A DNA stretch of 64,000 nucleotides from Cercophora sp. LCS_1 (lineage: Eukaryota > Ascomycota > Sordariomycetes > Sordariales > Lasiosphaeriaceae). The notes below the pieces were generated by a model. It was not told where the DNA came from. It ran no database searches and saw nothing but the letters and a program-made list of their open reading frames with translations. The DNA is taken from the NCBI GenBank assembly GCA_036250225.1, contig JAPZLL010000004.1, positions 1,426,001-1,490,000 of the forward strand, in the 5' to 3' direction. A program made the translations under genes and the position numbers. This document shows, one piece after another, positions 54,441 to 64,000 of this stretch; the first letter of the stretch is position 1, and every line of letters starts with the position of its first letter.

Positions 54441-55850
54441 TACAGCAGCGGGTCGGCGATGGCAAGAAATGGAGGGACCGCTGATCGGGGTGTTGAGGAG
54501 GGGCAGTTCTCGTCTTCGGTTGCTTGCTGTGGTCCCGACGTTGTTGAGCGACGGGCGGCGGTGGGGCTAGAGGGGTATCGCAAGCAAAAACCAAATGCCT
54601 ATATCCATAGCAGGTAATAGTTGGAGCAGTTGGGACAAAGCGACGGGAAGCCAAACGCGTTGTCGGATTGTCTTCAACCTCAGCTTCTCAAATGCTCAGG
54701 CGCAGTCCCGACCGGCGATGGAGAGTTCCGCCAAAAAGTGGATCTCGGTGTCTGCCGGGGTGCGAGTGATAGCGTCCAGCAAAGAAGGTGTTTGATCCGA
54801 AGGAAGCAAGGCACAATCAACGATCAATGCGAACAACTCGTCATAGCGAACCTCTAGTTTAGCAATATGCGGCACAGGGAAAATGGCGGGGCAAATATTA
54901 TCTGAAACTCGAAGGTTTTTTTCCACCCAAAGACGATGCTGCCATCATGTTTTCTGCCACCAGCTGTCAGGCAGCTCTCCCTTTCCAGGAGCTCAGTTTT
55001 GCCAGCTGTAGGGCCGCAGGGATTGGTGACATCACATGCGGAAGGTTTCTCCAGCAATAGCGCCCGACGACGATTGGGTAGCCACGTCAACACCGCCCTG
55101 CAGCGGCTGTCCCTGACTTCTTCCCCCACGGCGAGCTGCGAGATGCAGGAGACGCAGCATCACCGCACAAATCCAGAAGAAAGGAGAAAAACTGTCGTAA
55201 GCTTAGGCTCGCCACACCGATGGGGTGCCACTTCTTCGGGTGTTAGAGACTTGGATAATTGAATCCCGCTCCCACCACATCGTTTTTTTTTTCCTGGTAT
55301 CGATCGTGTTTGTTCTCCGAATTCGCCGTTCATCGGCCTGTGTTATCGATCTGGAAGCGCCCCACCGCGACTCGCCCATCCACCCAGGCCCTGGGCGTTA
55401 CCCCTGTCCCGCCAACCAGAAGCCATCGCAGCCGGCAACAGCGAAGACCGCAGTCAACAAGCGGCGCCTCGAGCTTTTTTCCGTCTCCAGCAAAACACAC
55501 AACCCACCAGCAGGAGCAACCCGCCAACGAAGACGTTTTTTTTATTATTTTGCCTTTTGCTCTCTGTATCTTCGAGTTTGCCAATAGTTCTCGCGACACG
55601 GATCGCAGCGATTCGTTTCCCCGTCCTCGGCTCCGCAACCCGTAGGTTTTCCACACCCCGAGACGCAAAACAAACCTTGGAGCCGCCCTCCATCCAAGGG
55701 CCCCCCTCCCCGACTTCTTGTTGGCAGGACATCTTTGCAAATGAGACGCTAACTCGGCGCGTCTGGTGATAGATCGTAGCCGAAAACCTTCCGACATTAC
55801 ATCGATCCTGCCACCACTTCGAATCCCGATCACCGACTGGACGGCCCGCC
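54441..55850. other. 1.4-kb divergent promoter region, pac1 / stu2
   Basis: Holds the upstream regions of two microtubule genes. The stu2-proximal part is pyrimidine-rich with T and A runs (CGTTTTTTTTTTCC, ACGTTTTTTTTATTATTTTGCC), which suits a long 5' leader. No gene seen. Confidence 0.55.
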
Positions 55851-58691
55851 ATGGCTGACGAGGAGGACTTTAGCTCTTTGCCGCTACCAGACCGCTGGGT
55901 GCACAAGAACTGGAAAGTCCGCAAACAAGCATATGAGGACGCGGCGAAGCAGTTCGAGAAGACAGCCGACGAATACGACCCGGCTTTCCGCCCCTTCATC
56001 CAAGACCCCAGCCTCTGGAAGGCCGCTGCCGCAGACTCCAATGTTGCTGCCCAGCAAGAAGGCCTCAACGCGCTCTGCTCGTTCCTCAAATTTGGTGGCC
56101 GCGAAGGAGCAGTGCGCTCAAGACAACATGCGGTGACGCCAATTTGCGAAAAGGGCCTTTCGTCAACGCGAGCAGCCACCAAAGCCTCAGCCGTCGAAGC
56201 GCTACTATTGTTTGTCGAACTCGATGTCCCCGGGCCAGTTATCGAGGATATTCTGCCGGTATTGTCAAACAAACAGCCCAAAGTTATAGCCGCATCCGTT
56301 GCTGCGCTCACCCAAATATTTCACAACTACGGCTGCAAGACTGCAGACCCTAAGCCCGTCCTCAAAGTCCTACCCAAGGTCTTTGGCCACGCAGACAAAA
56401 ATGTTCGAGCCGAAGCAACAAACCTCGCAGTCGAGTTCTACAGGTGGCTCCGCGAAGCCATGAAACCCATGTTCTGGGGCGACCTGAAGCCGACGCAGCA
56501 GACGGATCTCGAGGCGCAGTTCGAAAAGGTCAAGGCGGAGGGACCAGCGAAGCAGGAGCGTCTGTTGCGCTCACAACAAGCCGCCCAGGAGCGAGCAGGA
56601 CCCGCAGCGGTCGGCGATGACTACGGGGAGGACGCCGGGGGCGATTTTGAGGAGCCGGGTGAGATTGACGCGTTTGATCTCGCAGAGCCCCAAGACGTCC
56701 ACGGCAAGCTGCCAAAGGACTTCTTCGACAACCTTGCCTCGACCAAATGGAAAGAAAGAAAGGAGGCGTTGGAAGCCTTGTACGCCATCGTCAACGTGCC
56801 CAGAATCAAGGACGCTGATTTCGGCGAAGTCAACCGCAGCTTGGCAAAATGCATGAAGGATGCCAACATTGCAGTTGTCACCCAGGCAGCGCAGTGCATC
56901 GAGCTGTTGGCCAAGGGTTTACGCAAGGGGTACTCCAAGTATCGGTCCACCGTCATGCAGCCGATCATGGAGAGGTTGAAGGAGAAAAAGGCAACAGTTG
57001 CCGATGCGCTCGGCGCCGCTCTAGACGCGGTCTTCATGTCCACCGACCTGACGGACTGCCTCGAGGATATCACGGCGTACCTCGTTCACAAGAACCCCCA
57101 AGTCAAGGAGGGTACCATGAAGTTTCTCGTCCGGTGCCTGCGCACTACGCGGGATGTACCCAGCAAACAGGAGATTGCCACGATTGTCGAGTCAGCGAAG
57201 AAGTTGCTCTCGGAAGGTAGCGAAGTCCTCAGATCCGGTGGCGCCGAGGTACTTGGAACGATCATGAAGATTATCGGCGAGCGGGCCATGAATCCCCATC
57301 TTGAGGGCCTCGACGACATTCGCAAGACCAAGATCAAGGAGTTTTTCGAGACTGCCGAAGTTAAGGCCAAGGACAAGCCAAAGCCGCCACCTGCACCGGC
57401 GGGACGCGGACCGCCAGGAGCAGGCGGACCGAAGAAGATGATGGGCGGGGCGAAGAAGGCATCCGGCGCCGCCGTGAAAAAGCCAGCTCCCGCAGCTGCT
57501 GCCCCACCTCCGCCAGCCGCCGAGCCGCTCCCACCACAGCCTACGTCCCGGGCCGCTCCGGGCAGCAAACTTGGCATGCCGAAGCCTGGTGGCCTGGGAG
57601 GACTCAAGGCCCCACAGAAACGGACTCTCGCAGGCCCTGGTAGCCTGGCTTCACCCCGCCGGCCCGCAGCTGCTCCATCCCCTCCTCTGGACGAATATGA
57701 GCCTCCAGCATCACCCCCAGCGAAGCCAGCAGCGCCCCGTATTGGGCTCGGCCGAGGAGGACTTGCCGGTCGTTCGCTGGCCAAACCTGCGGCCCCAGCC
57801 ATTCCTGCAGCGCCCCCATCGCCGACTCCCGTTTCCGGACTTTCACCGATCGAGCGTGCCGAGCTTGAGGAACTTCGTGATGCTAATGAGCGCCTGCTCA
57901 AGCAGCTCGAGGACGCTCGTCATGACAGGTCCAAGCTCATGTCTGAGATTCAAGAGCTGAAGAACCAGAACGCTGGTCTGATTGAAGATCACACGCGTGA
58001 TGTCCTATCCATCAAGGCCAAGGAGACGCAGCTCGTCAGGGCTCGCAGTGACGCCGAGGCGGCTGAGGCAACCAACGAGCGTCTGCGGCGTGAGCTCGAT
58101 CGTCTTAAGCGTGCACTGAGCAAAGCCGAGGCCTTTGGCGTTGGGCCTGGGAGTCCTAGCTCGCCCAATCCTGGCATGATGAGCCCCACACATGACGATG
58201 CCGGCATTTATCGCGATGGCGCGGCACCGTCAGGTGGCAACAGGAACCGCATGAGCTTCACAAGTACGATGAGCGAAGAAAAGGAGAACGGAGAGGGCGT
58301 CGCTGCCTACCCACGCAACAAGCTGAGCCCCGAAGTTAGGTACGCTGGTAGCACGGCTAGCAGTGGGCGAGGCAGCCCTGCTCGGGGCTTCCGCCGCGAA
58401 ACAGCCATTGACGAGAGGGAAACCCGTGGCATCGACAGCACAGTCGGCTCGGCCTACCCTAGCCAGACGGATAGGTCCGGAAGTAGGGCTGGCAGCCGGA
58501 CTGGAAGCAGGCTGGGCGACGCCCCGACAGCAGGAGCCCCAGGTTCCGGCGTTGAGAGCTGGAGGAGAGCAGCTGAGGTTACAAGCCAGCTCAAGGCCAG
58601 GATTGAGCAGATGAAGGTACATTTGAACGTCAAACACACATAGCAGCGAATGCTAACGTAGTCACAGGCAAAGCAAGGTCTTAGGCCGTAG
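55851..58691 (+). CDS. stu2: XMAP215/Dis1-family microtubule polymerase (Stu2/Alp14-like), 929 aa
   Basis: A long exon 55851-58616 plus a 24-nt exon 58668-58691 joined by a 51-nt intron (GTACAT, branch GCTAACG, CACAG) that turns the ending into EQMKAKQGLRP. Two TOG domains: residues ~1-230 (PLPDRWVHKNWKVRKQAYEDAAK; HEAT-like helices) and ~285-510 (LPKDFFDNLASTKWKERKEALEAL). Then an Ala/Pro/Lys-rich basic region (~515-650) for lattice binding and a coiled coil (~665-760, ERAELEELRDANERLLKQLED). The Ser/Gly/Arg tail resembles those of other filamentous ascomycetes. It catalyses plus-end microtubule growth, at kinetochores and spindle poles. Confidence 0.95.
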
Positions 58692-59716
58692 AAAGGTCCC
58701 CCACCGCCTCCTCCCTATCGACCTTATTCTTGTTCGGAAAAGCGCTAAGTTTTATGGAGTCGAATTCTTTCTTTCCCGTGGCGCTGCAGCACAATTCTAG
58801 GGTTGTGTCGGCCCATGGTTCCTTTTGAATGCATTTACGGGGCGTCTGACATGAACCATACCCTCTTCTTGGAGCATTATATGGATGATGCTTGGCTGTT
58901 GGCTGTTACGTCTGTATTAAGTTTTTCCCCCGAAGCGGTTATCACTACGATGTCTGACATGAGAAAATAGCGATGGTTGATGGGCTTGGGACTGGGCTGG
59001 CTTCAAGTCTTGTCGTTGATACAGGTCGGATCGGTCTCTCCCGGGTCATGGGCTGGTAATAGGGGTTGTAGCTAATGTTTAACGTTGAATATATTTCTCT
59101 AACCTGCAACCGAGCGCACACAACAGGAGGTGGTGGTGAGATGGCGGTGAGATGGCGGGGGTTCGGTAGGGAAGATGCAATGCTTGTTTGTAGAGAAATC
59201 GAGTTCCGTCGTCGGGTTGTCGCGAGCCTGCCCAGCAGTCCCGAGAAGAGGTTTAAATTGTACATCGTGCCCAAGGACCTCTCGGGTCACATACTTTGTG
59301 ATTTCGAGCGCTGCATCTCAACGACGAGTGCCATCCCCACTGTGGTGTTTCCAACACCCAACCACAGATCATGTGGTGAGTCTCCCCCCAAGTTGCATGC
59401 AGCAAGGACAACCCTTCAACAAAACAATCGTCCAGTTCGATTCCAATCGAAAAGACCCGAACCCCGTGCAAATGCCACCATTTTCAGCATCTCCCTGAAC
59501 CTCCATCACGTCGTTCCAAACGGCACGCCGCAGACATGACCCACACCGGCAGACGGGAAGGCGCATTCCATCCACATCCAGAGCCCCCGCCCCTTTCCGT
59601 TCCGTCATGGAACGCTGCGGTGTGGATCCTGCAGCCCTAGCGTTCCCCCTCCCACCTCACGGCCCCTCCCAACATGAACCCCTTTTCTGCAGGTCTTTTG
59701 CATCCAAAATCAGAGC
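58692..59716. other. intergenic
   Basis: About 1 kb, 3' UTR of stu2 then unannotated sequence before the tRNA. Small ORFs on both strands lack recognisable motifs. Confidence 0.55.
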
Positions 59717-59804
59717 GCGTGAATCGTCTAGTGGTTAGGACATTTGCTTCCCAGATACTAAGCTCTAGTAGCAAGGAGCCCGGGTTCGAATCCCGGTTCG
59801 CGCA
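59717..59804 (+). tRNA. tRNA-Gly(CCC) with a 16-nt intron
   Basis: Cloverleaf: acceptor GCGTGAA/TTCGCGC (one G-U), D stem GTCT/GGAC, anticodon stem TTTGC/GCAAG, T arm CCGGG-TTCGAAT-CCCGG. The anticodon is CCC (59750-59752). An intron of 16 nt (59754-59769) sits one base after the anticodon, the canonical site. A and B boxes (TAGTGGTTAGGA, GGTTCGAATCC) are intact; discriminator A at 59804. Confidence 0.95.
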
Positions 59805-59808
59805 CACC

Positions 59809-59814
59809 TTTTTT
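59809..59814 (+). terminator. RNA polymerase III terminator
   Basis: A run of six T four bases after the tRNA end. Confidence 0.85.
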
Positions 59815-60570
59815 GCGCTTATTCGTTCATCAATACCCGTTTATTTATTTATTTTTGGGGTGCCCTCTTATGGAAATTATGGGAGAGGGGTCGGTCGAAG
59901 TTGTGATGCTTGGCTCGCCTGTCCGTCCTTTTGCAGCTGATGTAGCGCTGGATTACTTTTGCGCCCTGGCTGACGGTTCCAATTGGTTCCGAAAAGCGGG
60001 TGTCGAGCTGAGACTTGCGTCTCCGATGTTTGGAATTACGATGGAGAGGGGACATTGTTTTGGTGATCGATCCCCAGGGAGCCGTCACTTTTGGGGCTTG
60101 CAATTTGGTGATCCGCTGTAGGTATTTGACGGGCGCCGCTCTTGAAAGTCATGAGGCAAGGAGTGAGGGGTTATTACAGTACCCTTTCTCTAAGGAGAAC
60201 CTTGGGGAATGCATCAGAGCTGTCATTGGGGCTCCGCGGTGTTGATCGGAAGGAGGTTATGGTCATGGGTAGGAGGCTCGATGCGTTGAAGTGGAGGCAT
60301 GTTTTCTGGCGCCGATATCCGCAAGTCTTCAGGGGCGCCCTGTTCAGCACACCTCGCAGAGTCAAGAACGTCATAGATGACAATGGTTTCGAATACACGT
60401 CCAAGGGAGCGGCTAGGCGAAATGGCGTCGAAAGCGCGTAGCCTTCTATACATGGCATGCTAGCTACCAATTCTGACATGACCTGGACGAAGGGCCTTCG
60501 CCATAACCTCAACGTCTCGCCGAGATTAGCGCCTACCATCATCGACCCATCCACTCGGGCCCGCTGGCCG
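59815..60570. other. intergenic
   Basis: About 750 bp; the ORFs here on both strands are not supported by start context or motifs. Confidence 0.55.
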
Positions 60571-61461
60571 TTAAAGGATTTCATCAAATCCAACCTCACC
60601 AACATCGACATCCATCCCCTCAATCTCCTCCGCCTTGACTTTGATATCCTCGGTTTCTTGGTTAATCTCCCCCATCTCCTCCGTCTCCATCTTGACCTCA
60701 CCCATCCCCTCCATCCCCGCCTTGACATCCTCCTGCTTTTCCATAGCTCCCCACTCAAGTATGTACTCCAGCTCTTTTTCCAACCTCCTCCTCAGGGGCG
60801 CCGGCACCGACATCCTGGCCGGCGGCAAGATCACCTTACCCGGCTGCGCCATGCCCTCCTTGCCCTGCTGCCAAGCAGGCACAAACGTGCCGAGCCGTAC
60901 CTCAAGCGTCGGATTACCCTTGACCACTTCGTACAGGACACGCCACGCCGCATTAAGCGCCTCGTCGTCCTCGAGATCCTCGCCCATCGTCTCCGGGCCG
61001 CGGGACGTGCAAAAGTAAAAGACAAAGTTGGCGACAAAGTGCTGTGTCATCTCACCTACCAACCGGGGATGGGTCGTGGGGTTTCGGCCAATGTACGCCT
61101 GCTCCATGCAGTTCTTGTTAGATATCTGCCGCTCTGAAGAAGAAGAAGAAGAAGGGGAAGAAGGAGAAGAAGAAGATGAAGGGGAGAAGAGGGATGTGGT
61201 GATGCGGGAACATACCTTGACATCGCGGAGAAAGGTGCTGGGCACAAAGGCCTTGTAGCGGAACAGAGTCGTCGCGAGCTCGGAGCAGAGGTGGTCGTCA
61301 GTCTGAGAGGGATGCGCCGAGGGAGTCTCGGGGTAGTACGGCGGGAGCTTTTCGGTAAAGTTCGTCTTGAGGGCAGGCAGAGTTCGACGAAGAGCCTCGG
61401 CGCGGGATCCTGCCGACGACAACGACACCAACGCCAACGGCGGCAGCAGCGCTGGGGCCAT
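60571..61461 (-). CDS. unrecognised 262-aa protein
   Basis: Exon 1 61461-61216 and exon 2 61113-60571 (or from 61125 if the CAG acceptor is used, adding four residues), intron ~102 nt. Start MAPALLPPLALVSLSSAG. The central part (LCSELATTLFRYKAFVPSTFLRDVKNC; NPTTHPRLVGEMTQHFVANFVFYF; LEVRLGTFVPAWQQGKEGM) looks conserved and globular. The last ~60 residues are acidic and Met/Glu/Val-rich with MEGMGEVKMETEEMGEI repeats. No signal or membrane segment. The intron contains a GAA/TTC microsatellite; if unspliced, it would encode a Ser/Pro run that reads through, so expression data should decide. Confidence 0.65.
   Translation of the reverse strand: MAPALLPPLALVSLSSAGSRAEALRRTLPALKTNFTEKLPPYYPETPSAHPSQTDDHLCSELATTLFRYKAFVPSTFLRDVKVCSRITTSLFSPSSSSSPSSPSSSSSSERQISNKNCMEQAYIGRNPTTHPRLVGEMTQHFVANFVFYFCTSRGPETMGEDLEDDEALNAAWRVLYEVVKGNPTLEVRLGTFVPAWQQGKEGMAQPGKVILPPARMSVPAPLRRRLEKELEYILEWGAMEKQEDVKAGMEGMGEVKMETEEMGEINQETEDIKVKAEEIEGMDVDVGEVGFDEIL
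61136..61193. repeat. GAA/TTC microsatellite inside an intron
   Basis: Imperfect (GAA)n on the + strand with GGGGAA and GAT interruptions; on the coding minus strand it forms a long pyrimidine tract before the 3' splice site. Confidence 0.8.
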
Positions 61462-62296
61462 GGTGTTGTCTTTGGTGGTTTGTGATTGCAGTTGTGATAC
61501 AACGGGGATGCTGGACAGTGGAGGAGAAAAGGATTCGCGCTGCTGCGTCGTCTGGGAAGAATATTTTGTTTGTTTAATCGGCCGTCGTGGGGTAGACCGC
61601 AACGCAAGGGAAGGTGCACTGCGCGACGATGATGGCCGTTATACAGCAGGTACATTTTTGTGTGCCTGGGGGGGCGGGCATGTGTGCGAGCTTTGAACGT
61701 TCCGGCCGGGTCGAGATCGAAAGAGGGAGAACAGAGTTTGGTGGCTTGCTCTTTCTCTGACTCCTGCTCTTGCCCTGCTTTGCTTTTCTTTGTCAACTGA
61801 CCTCTGGATGGATGGATGGATGCCTTCCCATCGAGCTCCCCCCACCCCCCCAAAAGTCTATTTTCTCCTTTTCCTTCGACATCGAACTCGGCTCCGGCGG
61901 ACAGTCATCCGGGAGCGTTTCCGCTCTGGAAACAAGCCGCATCATGCTATGGGAACCTCGAGTTACCGGCGGATCTCCCCGCTAGTCTTTGCGGTGGTGT
62001 AACTCGGATCAGAGACCCGGCAGGACGACGGGACAAGGCTCGCTTCATCGGGTACAAAGACAGATGAAACATTGGCCAGAATCTAAGATATCAGATTTCA
62101 ACTTCCAACTGCGAGTTTGACAGGCGCCACAGCCGGTGAACAGTCAAACCATTCCTCGACGCGTTAGTTTGCGTTATGCGAGGCATTTTCATTCATCACA
62201 AGCCCAGAGGCTCTTTGTATCCAATGGCTGCCCTGCTCGCGCTTACGTCCGGCGCTCGCTCACTGGCTCGTCACCATGGGACCAGGGGTACACGGA
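61462..62296. other. intergenic with (GGAT)n
   Basis: Shared between two minus-strand genes. A GGAT repeat at 61806-61822 is the only distinct element. No gene seen. Confidence 0.55.
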
Positions 62297-63674
62297 TCAA
62301 TGCTTGCAAGTAGGGCAGAAAGTCCTGTCGTCGGGTGTAGCAGGATACTCGTCTATCCCATACGTGCTGTTGAGCGTGATCTCCCCGACAATCTTGCCGC
62401 TCTCTAGCCGTATATATGTGTCCACAGCCCCATCCCCGAGCATGTCTTTCGACACAACAACCTGTCTCGCGCCTCTGATCCACGTCCCATAACCCCCATA
62501 CCCCGAGTGCTGTCCAAAGCAAAGGTTCACTCCGCTCCCCTTGACATCCATCCCGCTAAAGGCCCTATCCCACCTCACGCACCATGTGTTTCCATGGTCA
62601 TGCCCCGAAAACACAGCCATCAGCCCCTTCATACCAGCCACGGCTTCCATAAATGGGACATCCTGCCCCCCATAATCACAAGTCCCATCGTCAACCCCAT
62701 CCTCGCACCACCCCTGCCCCTGCATCGCAACCGGCACATCGGCATCAATTCCCGGCTGCTTGTTCGGGTCAACCCCTTCGTCCTGGAATGCCCTCGACGC
62801 ATTTGTGGGTATATGAACAAACGCCAACGAAGGCACAACTCTCCCTGTGTCATTCACAATCCCCTCGTTTGTGCTTTTCCACCAGTCCACCACCTTTCCA
62901 TCCACCCAATCCGGCAGTCCAACCCTCTTCCCCTCCTTGTCCCTCTCCCGAAACTTGAAGCCGCCCCTACTGTCAAAGAACCACAGCAACAGTTCTGGCG
63001 CGCAGATATCGCCGTCGTCACAGTCTGCCCCGTAGACGGGGAAGTAGTAGTTGGACACACCCACGTCCCCATCCACCATGCTCTTTGTCCGCGCGTTGGC
63101 GTAGCGCTGCTCGCGGGCGAGAATTCCGGCGCGCGAGAGGTTATACGAGCTGTCGTGGTTACCATAGGTCGAAGCCCATGTGAGGTTTCGATCGACGAGG
63201 GGAGCAACGATCTGATCGGTGTAGTGGGATGCGTTGGAGAGGTACGTGTTTTCGCCCGTGATCAGGTCGCCGTTGAGGACTACGAGGTCGATGTCAGGCT
63301 CGGAGGAGAGGATCGATTCAATCACTTTGACGCTGTTTAGGTCTTGTTGGGGGCCCCATGATGTCCAGGCGTCTGCGTGGGGGAGGCGTCGTTAGCTGGG
63401 GATCCGGAGGGATGGTGGGGGGAAGGGGTCACGCACTTTCGCCAAAGTGGAGGTCCGAGAAGATGGATATCTGGAAAGTTCCCGAGGGAGTGAACTTGAG
63501 AGGCCCAAATCGATTTGGGCTCGCTCGTGGTTGGTACTGAGGGCGGACGAGGTGAACGACGGCAAGGATGGCTGTGAGGAACATCGTGAAGCCGAGGAGG
63601 TCGGTTACCCTCCACCTTGCGCATCGGAGTGAAGAATGGGCGCGCTGCCCGCCGATTTTGATATATCCACCCAT
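62297..63674 (-). CDS. DCR2-like calcineurin-type phosphatase, 437 aa
   Basis: Exons 63674-63437 and 63372-62297, intron 64 nt. Start choice: the ATG of MGGYIKIGG, which leaves an N-terminal signal-anchor (VTDLLGFTMFLTAILAVVHL); an in-frame ATG at 63794 is possible. All metallophosphoesterase motifs are present: ISIFSDLHFGE, VVLNGDLITGEN, YGNHDSS and AVFSGHDHGN, which bind two metals. C-terminal FCPTCKH suggests a metal- or disulfide-linked end. Yeast Dcr2 acts in cell-cycle and unfolded-protein-response control; fungal relatives may be secretory or vacuolar. Looks intact. Confidence 0.9.
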
Positions 63675-64000
63675 TTTGGGATGTTGTCTCCTCGACGCGG
63701 GGCACTGGGCGGCGGGATAGCGTTCGATGGCGTCGAAGACGGGGCGTGCTTGCTTCACCCATGCGGCGACGGTTTTGTCTGGAGTGCCGCACAAGCCTTC
63801 CCGGCGCCGGTGATGTAGGCCATCAAGATATTAAAGATATAAATGAAGAGCCCGGATCATACAAGAGCCAAGTCTGCACTACGTTGGGAGGTTCGTTGTT
63901 GGCATCGGGATCCAGGGGTCGCGAGCTTTGGCGTTGAGCCGACAAGCGGCGCGAGGAGCGCGGGGCAATTGGGCGAGTGTACAAGAAATGGAAACATTAA
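63675..64000. other. intergenic at window end
   Basis: Upstream of the phosphatase; no further gene recognised before the window ends. Confidence 0.5.

Noticed and set aside
57086..57901. 271-aa ORF antisense to stu2
   Set aside because: Gly/Ala/Pro-rich low complexity mirrored from the linker of the polymerase.
60457..61137. 226-aa plus-strand ORF
   Set aside because: Leu/His-rich shadow of the 262-aa minus gene, which has better start, splice sites and conserved-looking blocks.
1..64000. CRISPR array, intact transposase, rRNA or further tRNA
   Set aside because: No regularly spaced repeats, no DDE or reverse-transcriptase motif, no rRNA core and no other B-box-containing cloverleaf were found.

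Overview
This is nuclear DNA of a filamentous ascomycete, most likely a Sordariomycete and possibly Sordariales. Genes carry short introns of about 46-190 nt with GT-AG ends and CTAAC-like branch sites. Families include a LaeA-like methyltransferase, secreted esterase and lipase, a CAP59-type glycosyltransferase, small cysteine-rich secreted proteins, NLR/STAND relics, PAC1/LIS1 and XMAP215/Stu2. The only RNA gene seen is an intron-containing tRNA-Gly(CCC). Exon models were built by hand from splice motifs and reading-frame continuity, without alignments.

Layout. Positions 1-19.4 kb are a mosaic of intact accessory genes and disabled genes. Intact: a 480-aa single-exon protein, a CE5 esterase, a 107-aa soluble protein, a fructosamine-kinase-like protein, a 66-aa Cys-rich secreted protein and a GNAT. 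Disabled: an F-box-like gene, a STAND-like gene with a propeller, an MFS transporter, the C-terminal end of a NACHT-WD40 gene and an HNH-nuclease gene. From 19.7 to 21.1 kb two neighbouring secreted Cys-rich genes share a cysteine scaffold and an intron position. From 22.3 to 40.7 kb most genes are intact: two single-pass membrane proteins, a 1005-aa F-box protein, a secretory lipase, an MFS transporter, two mucin-like membrane proteins, a low-complexity C-terminal-tail protein, a secreted Thr/Ser-rich protein and a CAP59 glycosyltransferase.

From 40.9 to 46 kb lies a second decayed patch. Two divergent copies of a ~220-bp repeat flank a broken allantoate-permease-type MFS gene and an apparently intact LaeA-like methyltransferase. 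A truncated membrane-protein tail and an ankyrin relic abut the repeat copies. Differences between the copies are mostly C:G to T:A, as repeat-induced point mutation (RIP) would give.

From 46.8 to 64 kb the content is increasingly housekeeping: an intact DHA1-type MFS transporter, two secreted proteins (one DUF1996), PAC1/nudF divergent from the XMAP215/Stu2 homologue, tRNA-Gly, a conserved-looking unknown and a DCR2-like metallophosphatase. The window therefore grades from accessory, pseudogene-rich sequence (surface, secreted, immune-receptor and transport functions) into a microtubule/housekeeping block. No CRISPR array, intact transposon or virus was seen.
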